From NCBI RefSeq assembly GCF_000424625.1, contig NZ_AUKG01000001.1, forward strand, positions 620,001 through 684,000: a stretch of DNA of 64,000 bases, read 5' to 3'. The translations under genes were made by a program, and so were the position numbers. This DNA comes from Conexibacter woesei Iso977N (lineage in GTDB: Bacteria > Actinomycetota > Thermoleophilia > Solirubrobacterales > Solirubrobacteraceae). Position 1 is the stretch's first letter, and each line of letters begins with the position of its first letter. This document shows, in pieces, positions 50,626 through 59,009 of the stretch. Below the pieces are notes generated by a model, which was not told the DNA's origin, did not search any database, and saw only the letters and a program-made list of their open reading frames with translations.

Positions 50626-52183
50626 TAGCCGCCGCCGCTACGAGAGCATCCACGAGGCCGCCGGGCGTGTGCTCGGCGGCCTCGACGTCCGGTTCGAGGC
50701 CCTGCGATCGCAGGGCCTCGGTCGTGATCGGGCCGATCGAGGCGAGGCGCAGGCCGGACTCCCGGACCGCCTCGGGGCCGCCCGCGGCCTCCAGGAAGAA
50801 CCGTGCGGAAGACGCACTGGTGAACGTCGCCCAGTCGGCGCCCAGGGCCGCCGCGCGGGTGCGCGCGTCGAGCGGCTCGGCGACCGTCACGTAGGGCTCG
50901 ACCACATCAACTTGCACGCCCTGCGCGTCGAGCGCGTTGCGCACGATGTCGCGCCCGCCCCGCGCCCGGACGATCAGCGCGGTCCTGACGTCGTCGCGCG
51001 CGGCGACCAGCTCGGCCAGCGACTCGCCGACGGCCCTGCGCGGGATCAGGTCCGGCTCGACGCCGTGCGCGCGCAGCGCGTCCGCGGTGCCGGGGCCGAT
51101 GACGGCGACCTCGACGCCCGCGAGTGCCCGCGCGTCGCGGCCGGAGCGCTTGAGCTCCGCGAAGAACCGCGCCACGCCGTTGGGCGAGGAGAGCACGAGC
51201 AGGTCATAGCCATTGAGTTGGTCCGGGACGCTGAACTCCAGCGGCTGCGGGACGATCGTCGCCGCCTCGACCACACGCGCGCCGAGGTCGCGCAGCGAGC
51301 GCGCCAGCCCGCTGGCCTGCGCCTTCGGGCGCGTCACGACGACGCTCACGCCCTCCAGCGGCCCGCGGCCCAGCCACGCCAGCTCCTCGCCGAGCGCGGC
51401 GACCGGGCCGACGATCGTCACCGACGGCGGCTTGATCTGCGCCGCGTCGGCGAGCGCCGCGATCGTGCTCAGCGTGCCGTGCACCGAGCGCTGGTCGGGG
51501 AGCGTGCCGCGCTCGACGATCGCGACCGGCTCGCTGTCGGGGCGCCCGCCGGCGACGAGGCTCTCGGCGATCCGCGGCAGCGCGCGCACGCCCATGTAGA
51601 ACACCAACGTGCCCGGGAACGCGGCCAGCGCGGGCCAGTCGATCATCGTCTCGGGCTTGGCCGGGTCCTCGTGGCCGGTGACGAACGCGACCGCCGCGGC
51701 CATCCCGCGCTGCGTGACCGGGATGCCGGCGTAGGCGGGCCCGGCGATCCCGGCGGTGACGCCGGGGACGACCTCGAACGCGATGCCGTGCTCGCGGCAC
51801 AGCAGCGCCTCCTCGCCGCCACGGCCGAAGACGAACGGGTCGCCGCCCTTGACGCGGACGACGAGCTTGCCCTCCTGCGCGTGCAGGAGCAGCAGCCGGT
51901 GCGTCTCCTCTTGGGGTACCTGCTTGCCGCCGCCGACCTTGCCGACGTCGATCAGCTCGGCGTCGGCGCGCGCGCCCTCCAGGGCGGTCGACGGGATCAG
52001 CTTGTCGTACAGGATGACGTCGGCCTGCGCGATGGCCTCCAGCGCGCGGGCGGTCATCAGCCCCGGGTCGCCGGGGCCGGCGCCGACGAGGATCACGCGG
52101 CCGGGGCCGGGCGCGGAGGCGGTCATGACGCCGCGAACGGCATGCGCCCCGCGCCCGGCGTCGTCGTGCGAGCCCGGAGTCAT
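50609..52183 (-). CDS. cobA-hemD: Fused uroporphyrinogen-III C-methyltransferase / uroporphyrinogen-III synthase
   Basis: This is a 524-residue bifunctional protein. The N-terminal SUMT (about 27-270) has [31 protein letters not shown] and GVPVTHR-like GIPVTQRG, and makes precorrin-2 from uroporphyrinogen III. The C-terminal HemD (about 275-524) cyclises hydroxymethylbilane and includes [20 protein letters not shown] and a [15 protein letters not shown] motif. ATG 52183 overlaps the hemC stop (ATGA); an internal ATG at 52126 is an alternative. The fusion directs tetrapyrrole to both haem and sirohaem/cobalamin. Confidence 0.94.
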   Translation of the reverse strand: MTPGSHDDAGRGAHAVRGVMTASAPGPGRVILVGAGPGDPGLMTARALEAIAQADVILYDKLIPSTALEGARADAELIDVGKVGGGKQVPQEETHRLLLLHAQEGKLVVRVKGGDPFVFGRGGEEALLCREHGIAFEVVPGVTAGIAGPAYAGIPVTQRGMAAAVAFVTGHEDPAKPETMIDWPALAAFPGTLVFYMGVRALPRIAESLVAGGRPDSEPVAIVERGTLPDQRSVHGTLSTIAALADAAQIKPPSVTIVGPVAALGEELAWLGRGPLEGVSVVVTRPKAQASGLARSLRDLGARVVEAATIVPQPLEFSVPDQLNGYDLLVLSSPNGVARFFAELKRSGRDARALAGVEVAVIGPGTADALRAHGVEPDLIPRRAVGESLAELVAARDDVRTALIVRARGGRDIVRNALDAQGVQVDVVEPYVTVAEPLDARTRAAALGADWATFTSASSARFFLEAAGGPEAVRESGLRLASIGPITTEALRSQGLEPDVEAAEHTPGGLVDALVAAAATTRAG

Positions 52184-53031
52184 GCAGCGGCCTCCGCCTC
52201 GCGCAGCAGCTCGCGCGCGCCCATCGCGTCGAGGCGGTCGACGATCAGCGCGGCGGCGTCGTCGCCGGTCGTGGCGACCGTGTCGCGCAGCCAGGCGCTG
52301 CCGTCCGGGAGGCCGACGAAGGCGTGCAAGGCAACCCCATCATGATGGACGCCGACCGGCGTGTCGCAGGTCGCTTCAAGTGCTTCAACAACTTCGCGCT
52401 CGGCGCGCAGTGCGGCGTCGGCGGCAGGATCCACGAGCACGGACGGGATCTCGCGCCCCTCGACGGCCAGCGCGCCCTGGCCCGGGGCCGGGACGAACAC
52501 CGCGGGGTCGAGCGTCGCGCCGATCTCGCGCTCCAGCCCCAGTCGCCGCAGGCCCGCGGCTGCCAGGACGAGCGCGTCGCACTGCCCCTCGCGCAGCTTG
52601 CGCAGGCGCGTGTCGACGTTGCCGCGTAGTTCTACAACTTGCAGGTCTTCCCGGACCGCAAGCAGCTGCGCGCGCCGCCGCAGCGACGCGGTCCCGACCC
52701 GCGCGCCCTCGGGCAGCGCGTCCAACGAGTCGACCCCGACAAGCACGTCGGCCGCGTCCTCGCGCCCCAGCACCGCGCTCAGTCTCATGCCCGGCCGCAG
52801 CAGCGACGCCGCCGGGACGTCCTTCGCGGAGTGCACTGCGAGGTCGATGTCCCCGCGCTCCAGCGCGTCCTCGATCGTGTCGATCCAGCGCGCCTTGTCG
52901 CCCGCCACACCGCGATCTCCGGACGTCGTGATCTCGACGATCTCGGACTCGATGCCCGCCGCGCTGAGCGCCGCGGCGACCGCGTGGGCCTGGACCAGCG
53001 CCAGGCGCGATCCGCGCGTGCCGAGCTTCAC
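52180..53031 (-). CDS. hemC: Hydroxymethylbilane synthase (porphobilinogen deaminase)
   Basis: This 283-residue enzyme condenses four porphobilinogens. It begins KLGTRGSRLALVQAH and contains DKARWIDTIEDALERGDIDLAVHSAKDVPA, the RVGTASLRRRAQL loop, ELRGNVDTRLRKL and APGQGALAVE. The dipyrromethane-cofactor cysteine is in EALEATCDTPVGVH. GTG 53031 overlaps the hemA stop (GTGA). It is somewhat short, typical of actinobacterial HemC. Confidence 0.96.
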   Translation of the reverse strand: MKLGTRGSRLALVQAHAVAAALSAAGIESEIVEITTSGDRGVAGDKARWIDTIEDALERGDIDLAVHSAKDVPAASLLRPGMRLSAVLGREDAADVLVGVDSLDALPEGARVGTASLRRRAQLLAVREDLQVVELRGNVDTRLRKLREGQCDALVLAAAGLRRLGLEREIGATLDPAVFVPAPGQGALAVEGREIPSVLVDPAADAALRAEREVVEALEATCDTPVGVHHDGVALHAFVGLPDGSAWLRDTVATTGDDAAALIVDRLDAMGARELLREAEAAA

Positions 53032-54383
53032 CGTGCGTCGCGGCGCCGCAACGGCCGCACCTCGGCCTCGCCGCCCTCGACCGCCGCGTCCGCAGCCTCG
53101 TCGGCGCCCTCGTCCAGCAGGCCGAACAGCTCGCGCGCCATCTCCAGGCGCCCGTGGCTGATCTCGCGGTCGTTGGTCTTCAGCCGGATCGTCGGCTCGT
53201 GCAGCAGCCGCTGCATGATCGAGCGCGCCAGCGCGTCGATCCGGGCGCGGTCGCGCGGCGACGCGCTCTCCCAGCGGCCGGCGTTCTCGGCCAGCACCTG
53301 CTCGACGATCGACTCGCCGTGCTCGCGCAGGGCGGAGATCGTCGGCATCACGTCGAGCTGGCCCATCCAGCGGGCGAAGCGCTGGATCTCGTCTTCGACG
53401 ACTTCCTCGGCGTGGACGCGCTCGGCCTCGCGGACCTGCCTGTTGCGCGCGACGACCGACTGCAGGTCGTCGATGTCGTACAGCGCGACGCCGTCCAGCT
53501 CGGAGCACGCGGGCTCGATGTCGCGCGGGACCGCCAGGTCGATCAGCAGCAGCGGCGCGCCGTTGCGCTCGCGCATGACGAGCGCCAGCTCGTCGACGCC
53601 GATCAGCGGGTGCGGCGAGGAGGTCGAGGAGACGACGATGTCGGCCTCGGCCAGGCGCTCGGGCAGGTCGTGCAGCGAGGAGACGCTGCCGCCGAAGCGG
53701 TCGGCGATCGAGCGCGCGCGGTCGGCGTGGCGGTTGGCGACGAAGATCGTCCGGACGCCCTGCTCGGCCAGCGCCTGCGCCGTCAGCTCCGACGTCTCGC
53801 CCGCGCCGATGATCACGACGTCGCGCTTCTCGAGGTCCGGGCCCATCAGGTCGCGCGCGAGCCCGACGGCGATGCCGGAGACCGACGCGCGGCCGTCGCC
53901 CAGCGCGGTCTCGGACCGCACGCGCTTGCCGGTCTGCAGCGCGGCGGTGAAGAGGCGGTTGGTCATCGGGCCGGTCGTCCCGGCCTCCAGCGCGGCCTCG
54001 TAGGCGCGCTTGGTCTGGCCCTGGATCTCGGCCTCGCCGACGATCATCGACTCCAGGCCGGAGACGACGCGGTAGAGCTGGCGGGCGGCGTCGCAGTTGC
54101 GCGGCGCGTACATCGCCTCGGCCAGCTCGGTCGCGCGCGTCCCGGCGCGGCGCGCCAGCGCGGTCAGCAGCTCGGACTCGGCCGCGACGGGGTCGCCGAC
54201 GACGTAGATCTCGGTGCGGTTGCACGTCGAGATCGCGACCGCCTCGCGGATCGCGTCGCCGCTGACCAGCTCGCGGCACAGCTCCTGCGCACGCGGCGTG
54301 GTGAACGCCAGGCGCTCACGGACCGCGACCGGCGCGGTCTTGTGCGAGATACCCAGGCAGAGCAGCTCGCCGCCGCGGCTCAC
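53028..54383 (-). CDS. hemA: Glutamyl-tRNA reductase
   Basis: This is the 451-residue first enzyme of the C5 tetrapyrrole route. It has LLCLGISHKTAPVAVRERLAF, the catalytic cysteine in AISTCNRTEIYVV, GLESMIVGEAEIQGQTK, the NADPH-binding VVIIGAGETSELTAQAL, and the C-terminal dimerisation region. GTG 54383 overlaps the ccmD stop (GTGA). A charged C-terminal extension of about 30 residues (DEGADEAADAAVEGGEAEV) is not usual and may be disordered or regulatory. Confidence 0.96.
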   Translation of the reverse strand: MSRGGELLCLGISHKTAPVAVRERLAFTTPRAQELCRELVSGDAIREAVAISTCNRTEIYVVGDPVAAESELLTALARRAGTRATELAEAMYAPRNCDAARQLYRVVSGLESMIVGEAEIQGQTKRAYEAALEAGTTGPMTNRLFTAALQTGKRVRSETALGDGRASVSGIAVGLARDLMGPDLEKRDVVIIGAGETSELTAQALAEQGVRTIFVANRHADRARSIADRFGGSVSSLHDLPERLAEADIVVSSTSSPHPLIGVDELALVMRERNGAPLLLIDLAVPRDIEPACSELDGVALYDIDDLQSVVARNRQVREAERVHAEEVVEDEIQRFARWMGQLDVMPTISALREHGESIVEQVLAENAGRWESASPRDRARIDALARSIMQRLLHEPTIRLKTNDREISHGRLEMARELFGLLDEGADEAADAAVEGGEAEVRPLRRRDAR

Positions 54384-54592
54384 GCCACCGTCTCCTCGCG
54401 CTCGCGCGGAGCGTCGTCGGAAGCGGCGGCGATCCTGCGGTCGACCAGCTCGTCGATCTCGGCGACGTCGCGCCGGATGTTGCTCAACTTGTAGGCCATG
54501 ATCCCGACGTAGATCACCAGCAGCGCGACGAACACGAGGTAGGCCGCGGCGACGTAGCCGGCGTTGTCGGGGAGGGTGGTCGAGGCGAGCAT
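54380..54592 (-). CDS. ccmD: CcmD-like small membrane protein
   Basis: This is a 70-residue protein with one TM helix (about 12-34; AAAYLVFVALLVIYVGIMAY) and a charged cytoplasmic tail. Its size, topology and position directly after ccmC fit CcmD, which helps release haem-loaded CcmE from CcmABC. The sequence itself is poorly conserved in this family, so the call leans on context. It abuts ccmC and overlaps hemA by GTGA. Confidence 0.75.
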   Translation of the reverse strand: MLASTTLPDNAGYVAAAYLVFVALLVIYVGIMAYKLSNIRRDVAEIDELVDRRIAAASDDAPREREETVA

Positions 54593-55321
54593 CTATCGGA
54601 CCTGCAGTTCGGGGGCGGCGGAGCGGCGCGCGCGCACCGCGTCGTCGCCCGCGAGCTTGCGCTTGAGCGCGCGCAGCTGGGCGACGGTCGTCTTGTGGGC
54701 GATCTCGTAGTTGAAGAGCAGCGCGTACAGGAGCGTCATCCCGGCGATGCAGACCAGGAAGGCGAGCGCCATCTTCCCGGGCAGGTTCTCGGTCGAGCTG
54801 AGCGTGCGCGGGTGCACCAGCGAGGTGGCGCTGCGCACCGCGATGAAGTTCAGCGGCACGAACGCGCCCGCGGTGATCGCGAAGACCGAGGCGTAGCGCG
54901 ACTGCTTCTCGCGGTCCTCGATCGAGAACCGCAGCGGCGTGTAGGTCGCGTAGAGCAGGAAGATGATCAGGAACGAGACGAGCGTCGGCTCGTCCCAGAC
55001 CCAGTAGTGGCCCCACGACGCCTTGGCCCAGATCGCGCCGGTGACGAGCACGCCGAGGCCGAGGATGATCGACACGTGGATCGCGACGTAGGCGCGCAGG
55101 TCCCACTTCGAGTCGCCGGTGCGGAGGTGACCGATCGCACAGAGGCCGGCGAACACGAACCCGCACAGCGCGACGATCGCCATCGGCACGTGCAGGTAGA
55201 AGATCTTCTGGATGAAGCCCTGGTCGGCGTCCATCGGGGCGTAGAACGCGGCCAGCGCGTAGCCCCCGATCAGGACGATCACGGTCGCGGCGGACAGGGC
55301 GCGGAGACGAGGGCCAGACAT
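54593..55321 (-). CDS. ccmC: Haem-handling membrane protein CcmC
   Basis: This is a 242-residue CcmC/CcsA-family protein with six TM helices. The tryptophan-rich haem motif is seen as WGHYWVWDEPTLVSF (WGxxWxWD). Flanking histidines lie in IFYLHVPMAI and AVRSATSLVHP. It binds haem at the outer membrane face and passes it to CcmE. ATG 55321 lies 24 nt after ccmB. The product fits CcmC better than CcsA because it is short and accompanied by ccmA and ccmB. Confidence 0.93.
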   Translation of the reverse strand: MSGPRLRALSAATVIVLIGGYALAAFYAPMDADQGFIQKIFYLHVPMAIVALCGFVFAGLCAIGHLRTGDSKWDLRAYVAIHVSIILGLGVLVTGAIWAKASWGHYWVWDEPTLVSFLIIFLLYATYTPLRFSIEDREKQSRYASVFAITAGAFVPLNFIAVRSATSLVHPRTLSSTENLPGKMALAFLVCIAGMTLLYALLFNYEIAHKTTVAQLRALKRKLAGDDAVRARRSAAPELQVR

Positions 55322-55345
55322 GATGGTGCGGGCGCTGCGGCGGAT

Positions 55346-56026
55346 CTAGTCCTCGAGCAGGAAGTCGAAGACGGCGTAGGCGAGCAGCCCGAAGACCAGA
55401 TCATAGAGCCCGACGATGGTCAGCCAGCGCGTGGGGAGCGCGGCGGCGCCGCCTGCGGCGAAGGTTGGCGCGAGCAGCTTGGCGGTCCCGATGACCACGG
55501 GGAGCAGCAGCGGGAGCGCGATCAGCGGCACGATCAGGTCGCGCGCGCGGGTCTGGATCGCCAGCGCGCCGACGAGCGTCCCGACGATCGCGATCGCCAG
55601 ATCGGCCAGGATCAGCGCGACGATCGCCTGCCCGAGGACGGTGAACGTGAACTCCGGGTCGAGCAGCATGAACGCGAACGCGGGGACCGCGATCAGCTCC
55701 AGGACGAGCAGGAACGAGAACAGCGCGAGCGCCTTGGCGACGAGCATCGCGGTGCGGTCGACGGGCGCGAGCAGGAAGCCGTCGAAGCCGCCCTCCTCGT
55801 GGTCGGCGACGAAGAGGCGGTTGATGCCGAGGATCGCGGAGAAGAGGACGGTGATCGTCAGGATCCCGCCGGCCAGCGCGCCGTCGACCGCGTCGCGCTG
55901 GAGGGAGAAGTGGAAGACGACGAGCGTCGTGATGCTGAACAGCGCCATCGCGGGGACGACCTGGAACGTGCGCAGCTCGAGGCGCAGCTCCTTGCGCAGC
56001 AGGGCGGAGACGGCGCGCCACATCAT
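55346..56026 (-). CDS. ccmB: Cytochrome c biogenesis ABC permease CcmB
   Basis: This is a 226-residue membrane subunit of the CcmAB complex with six TM helices. It begins LLRKELRLELRTFQVVPAM and contains the conserved NRLFVADHEEGGFDGFLLAP stretch, LADLAIAIVGTLVGAL and LPLLLPVVIG. It starts immediately after ccmA (adjacent start and stop). Together with CcmA it powers release of haem-CcmE. Confidence 0.95.
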   Translation of the reverse strand: MMWRAVSALLRKELRLELRTFQVVPAMALFSITTLVVFHFSLQRDAVDGALAGGILTITVLFSAILGINRLFVADHEEGGFDGFLLAPVDRTAMLVAKALALFSFLLVLELIAVPAFAFMLLDPEFTFTVLGQAIVALILADLAIAIVGTLVGALAIQTRARDLIVPLIALPLLLPVVIGTAKLLAPTFAAGGAAALPTRWLTIVGLYDLVFGLLAYAVFDFLLED

Positions 56027-56713
56027 CTAGCGGTACAGCTCCCCGATCTGGGCGCTGGAGACCTCGGTGGCGGGCGCGAGCAGCTCCTGCCTGCCGCCTC
56101 TGAGCCCCAGCGCGAGGTCCGCGCCGAGCAGGCCGCCGACCGGGTCGTGGCTGGTGACGACGCGCGTGCGGCCCGAGGCGGCGCCGATCAGCGGCTCGAC
56201 GAGCTGCGCGGCGCGCGGGTCGAGGTTGGCGGTCGGCTCGTCGAGCAGCAGCAGCTCCGGGTCGTGCAGGACCGCGCGGGCGACCGCGGCGCGCTGGACC
56301 ATTCCGCGCGAGTAGGTGTGGATCGGGTCGTCGCCGCGCGGGGTCAGCTCGACGGCGGCCAGGACCTCCTCGACGCGCTGCGCGCCGACGCCGTGCAGGC
56401 GCGCGTGGAACTGGAGGTTCTCGCGCGCGGTGAGGTCGTTGTAGAGGAGGCTGGAGTGGCCGAGGAAGCCGACGCGCCCGCGCACCGCCCAGCCCGCGTC
56501 GGGCAGGTCGCTGCCGAGGATCGTCGCCCTGCCGCCGTGCGGGCGCAGCAGCGTGGCGAGGACGCGCAGCAGCGTCGTCTTGCCTGCGCCGTTGGGGCCG
56601 AAGACGACGAGCGTCGCGCCGGGTTCGACGGTCAGCGTGACGTCCGAGAGCGCGGCGCGGTCGCCGTAGCGGCGGGTGAGCTTGCTCAGCTCAATGGCTG
56701 GGGGCGTCGCCAT
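56027..56713 (-). CDS. ccmA: Cytochrome c biogenesis ABC ATPase CcmA
   Basis: This 228-residue ABC ATPase has Walker A FGPNGAGKTTLL, the CcmA-typical helical segment GFLGHSSLLYNDLTARENL, signature YSRGMVQRAAVARAV (degenerate LSGGQ, usual in this family), Walker B LLLLDEPTANLD and switch VVTSHDP. Its 5' end overlaps the moaB 3' end by 23 nt. It heads the ccmABCD-hemA-hemC-cobA/hemD run. Confidence 0.94.
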   Translation of the reverse strand: MATPPAIELSKLTRRYGDRAALSDVTLTVEPGATLVVFGPNGAGKTTLLRVLATLLRPHGGRATILGSDLPDAGWAVRGRVGFLGHSSLLYNDLTARENLQFHARLHGVGAQRVEEVLAAVELTPRGDDPIHTYSRGMVQRAAVARAVLHDPELLLLDEPTANLDPRAAQLVEPLIGAASGRTRVVTSHDPVGGLLGADLALGLRGGRQELLAPATEVSSAQIGELYR

Positions 56714-57176
56714 GTTCGCGCTGGAGCGTACGGACTGCGTGCTCCAGGACGGGTGCCACCACGGGGAACAGCTCGGCGACGGCCTTCGGGCTGCCGGGGA
56801 AGTTGATGATCAACGTGCGGTGCGCGATGCCCGCGACGCCGCGGCTGAGCATGCCCATCGGCGTGTGCCTGGCGGACTCGGCGCGCAGCGCCTCGGCGAT
56901 CCCGGGCGCGTCGCGCTCGATCACCGCGCGCGTCGCCTCGGGCGTGACGTCGTCCGGGGTGAAGCCGGTCCCGCCGGTCGTGAAGATCAGCGCGAAGCCG
57001 TCGTCGACGAAGTGGTGCAGGCGGTCCTCGATCAGGCTGAAGTCGTCGGGGACGACCTCCATCGCCTCGACGTCGGCGCCCGCCTCCTCGGCGAGGTGGG
57101 CCAGCAGCGGGCCGGACTCGTCCTCGCTGACGCGGCGCGAGACGGAGGTCGAGACGGTCAGGACGCAGGTGCGCAT
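56691..57176 (-). CDS. moaB: Molybdopterin adenylyltransferase-type protein (MoaB/MogA)
   Basis: This is a 161-residue MoCF/MPT-binding protein. It starts MRTCVLTVSTSVSRR, with the nucleotide-binding motif LIFTTGGTGFTPDDVTPEA and later GMLSRGVAGI and INFPGSPKAV. These proteins adenylylate molybdopterin before Mo insertion. It overlaps the neighbours at both ends (23 nt with ccmA, 19 nt with the membrane gene), so it lies in the same run, and moaC lies two genes upstream. Confidence 0.93.
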   Translation of the reverse strand: MRTCVLTVSTSVSRRVSEDESGPLLAHLAEEAGADVEAMEVVPDDFSLIEDRLHHFVDDGFALIFTTGGTGFTPDDVTPEATRAVIERDAPGIAEALRAESARHTPMGMLSRGVAGIAHRTLIINFPGSPKAVAELFPVVAPVLEHAVRTLQREHGDAPSH

Positions 57177-58003
57177 GAGCGCTCGGGAGCGTAGCGGTCC
57201 TCCGGAGAGGAACGCTCAGCACGCAGGCGCCACAACGCGTCGATCGCCAGCGCGAGGACCACGGGGAGCGTCGCGGGGTACGCGGTCGGACCGGCGAGCA
57301 GCGCGGCCTCGGCGAGGAACAGCACGAGCGTCAGGAGGCCGACGCGCGAGGCGCCGCCGGGCTGGCGGGCCGCGATCGCGCCCGCGATCCCGGCGATCGC
57401 GAGGTCGCCGTAGCCCATGTGCACGGTCCCGACGACGGCCTCGCCGAAGAACGGCACGTGGCCGGTGGAGACCGCGTCGAGCGCGTTGGTGGCGTCGGTG
57501 ACGGGGCCGAGCGCGACGAGGATCACGTCGGCGATCGCGAGCGTGGCGGCGCCCGCGGCGAGCGCCGCGGGGTGGCCGAGGCCGAGGCGCGGGATCAGCG
57601 CGCCGATCGCCACGCAGGAGAGGACGAGCAGTGCGAGCACCGCGACCTGGCCGACGAGCTCGCCCTGGAACGTGAACGCGGCGGCGATCAGCGCGACGAC
57701 GATCCCGGGCCAGGCGCGGCGCGCCAGGCCCTTGGTGGCGATCGCGGCGAGCGCGGGCACGCCGACGGTGGCGATCTGCAGGACGAGGCGGGCGGCGTCC
57801 GGGTGGCGCGCGAGCAGCGCGACCATCGCGACGAAGATCGCGGGCGGCGCGAGCAGCGCGAGCGCCCAGCGCGGGCGGACGACCGGCGCGCCGTCGCGGC
57901 GGGCGAGGGCCGCGCTCGGGCCGGCGAGGGACACCGTCAGGCCCTGCGCGGTGGCCATCGTCGTGACCGCGGGGATGTCGACCCCATGGAACAGCACGCC
58001 CAC
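57158..58003 (-). CDS. Polytopic membrane protein with GxGD motif, function unknown
   Basis: This is a protein of up to 281 residues. After about 45 mostly polar residues come roughly eight hydrophobic helices. One helix contains an aspartate (LAIADVILVALGP), and about 46 residues later HMGYGDLAIAGIAGAI provides a GxGD motif, followed near the end by YPATLPVVLALAID. This D...GxGD...P-x-L-P order recalls presenilin/signal-peptide-peptidase (A22) proteases, but spacing and flanks are atypical. The start may be GTG 58003 or ATG 57958. It lies between moaB and moaC in the same orientation. Confidence 0.65.
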   Translation of the reverse strand: MGVLFHGVDIPAVTTMATAQGLTVSLAGPSAALARRDGAPVVRPRWALALLAPPAIFVAMVALLARHPDAARLVLQIATVGVPALAAIATKGLARRAWPGIVVALIAAAFTFQGELVGQVAVLALLVLSCVAIGALIPRLGLGHPAALAAGAATLAIADVILVALGPVTDATNALDAVSTGHVPFFGEAVVGTVHMGYGDLAIAGIAGAIAARQPGGASRVGLLTLVLFLAEAALLAGPTAYPATLPVVLALAIDALWRLRAERSSPEDRYAPERSCAPAS

Positions 58004-58057
58004 GCGGGTACCCGCCGTGGCGTCCGCCCCCTCAAACGTGGGGTGTCAGGAGGCTGA

Positions 58058-58555
58058 TCAGGCGCCGCGGCGCCAGGTCCCGGAGCGGCCGCCGGACTTC
58101 TCGAGCAGCACGACGTTCTCGATCGCTACGTCTCGCTCCACACCTTTGACCATGTCGTAGACGGTCAGCGCGGCGACGGTCGCGGCGGTCATCGCCTCCA
58201 TCTCGACACCCGTCTTGGCGGTGACGCCCGCCGTGGCGGTGAGCGTGATCGTGCCTGCCGCGGCGTCGATGTCCGCCTCGACGTCGACGTGGTCGAGGCC
58301 GATCGGGTGGCAGAGCGGGATCAGCTCACCGGTCCTCTTGGCCGCCATCACGCCCGCGATCCGCGCGGTGCCGAGCACATCGCCCTTCGGCGCATCGCCC
58401 TGCGCGACCACCTTGGCGGTCTCCGGGCTCATCCGCACCGTCGCCCGCGCGACAGCCCGCCGCATCGTCGTCGGCTTCTCCCCGACATCGACCATCCGCG
58501 CCTCCCCGCTCTCGTCGAGGTGGGTCAGCCGCGGCGCTTCCGTCTCATCGCTCAT
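58058..58555 (-). CDS. moaC: Cyclic pyranopterin monophosphate synthase
   Basis: This 165-residue enzyme rearranges the GTP-derived intermediate to cyclic pyranopterin monophosphate in Mo-cofactor synthesis. It matches the family: LTHLDESGEARMVDVGEKPTT-like start (split here), AGVMAAKRTGELIPLCHPIGL with the active-site Cys-His, TGVEMEAMTAATVAALTVYDMVK, and a final LLEKSGGRSG. ATG 58555 has TAGGCT 10 nt upstream. It is divergent from the gene at 58626. Confidence 0.96.
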   Translation of the reverse strand: MSDETEAPRLTHLDESGEARMVDVGEKPTTMRRAVARATVRMSPETAKVVAQGDAPKGDVLGTARIAGVMAAKRTGELIPLCHPIGLDHVDVEADIDAAAGTITLTATAGVTAKTGVEMEAMTAATVAALTVYDMVKGVERDVAIENVVLLEKSGGRSGTWRRGA

Positions 58556-58565
58556 CGCGCGCCGA

Positions 58566-58571
58566 AGCCTA
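58566..58571 (-). promoter_or_regulatory. Putative -10 hexamer TAGGCT for moaC
   Basis: On the minus strand TAGGCT is followed by 10 nt and ATG 58555. The 70-bp divergent region also holds the promoter and palindromes for 58626. Confidence 0.45.
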
Positions 58572-58585
58572 GACGTTCGTCGGTG

Positions 58586-58634
58586 TTGACCGCCGGTCAG
58601 GAAGCGTCTATGGTCCTGTTGACCGATGGTCAAC
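58586..58634 (+). promoter_or_regulatory. Promoter TTGACC-17-TATGGT with two related palindromes (TetR-like operators)
   Basis: The -35 TTGACC (58586-58591) and -10 TATGGT (58609-58614) have ideal 17-bp spacing. TGACCgccGGTCA (58587-58599) covers the -35, and GTTGACCgatGGTCAAC (58618-58634) covers the start codon at 58626. The dyad centres are 33 bp apart, about three helical turns. Predicted initiation near 58621 leaves almost no leader. The shape is typical of TetR-family operators; no such regulator gene is adjacent. Confidence 0.65.
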
Positions 58635-58949
58635 GAGATCGAACCGACCCACGAAGCGCGCATCTTCGACCCGCGCAACGGCCGCCTGGTCAGCGCGTTC
58701 GTCCTGGTCCTGCTGCTGCCGTTCGTGGTGGCGTCGATGATCTTGCCGATCCGCTGCACCGGGCTCGGCGACGGCATCCCGGACACGGCCTGTGCCCATC
58801 ACCCGCTGCTCATCGCGGTCGTCTTCCCGGGCGCTCCCGCAGCGATCGTCCTCGGCGTCGTGCTCACCGTGGTCCGGCGCCGGTGGCGCTGGATCGGCCT
58901 CGGCGTCCTGCTCGCGCTCGCCTGTCTCTCCACCCCCTGGATCGGGTGA
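58626..58949 (+). CDS. Small membrane protein under palindromic control
   Basis: This is a 107-residue protein with two or three hydrophobic helices: VSAFVLVLLLPFVVASMIL, LLIAVVFPGAPAAIVLGVVL and WIGLGVLLALACLSTPW. Two cysteines (PIRCTG, DTACAHH) lie in the first loop and could form a disulfide outside the membrane. I do not recognise the family. ATG 58626 is inside a 17-bp palindrome, and a strong promoter lies directly upstream. Repressor-controlled expression suggests an efflux or membrane-stress accessory role, which is only inference. Confidence 0.68.
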   Translation: MVNEIEPTHEARIFDPRNGRLVSAFVLVLLLPFVVASMILPIRCTGLGDGIPDTACAHHPLLIAVVFPGAPAAIVLGVVLTVVRRRWRWIGLGVLLALACLSTPWIG

Positions 58950-59009
58950 ACACCTACAACAACAAACGAAGGAGCGAGATCGAGATGGGGCGGCTGAGCG
59001 CCGCGACGC

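Noticed and set aside
58950-59009. Possible small gene between 58949 and 59010
   Set aside because: Only 60 bp with no ribosome-binding site or coherent frame.
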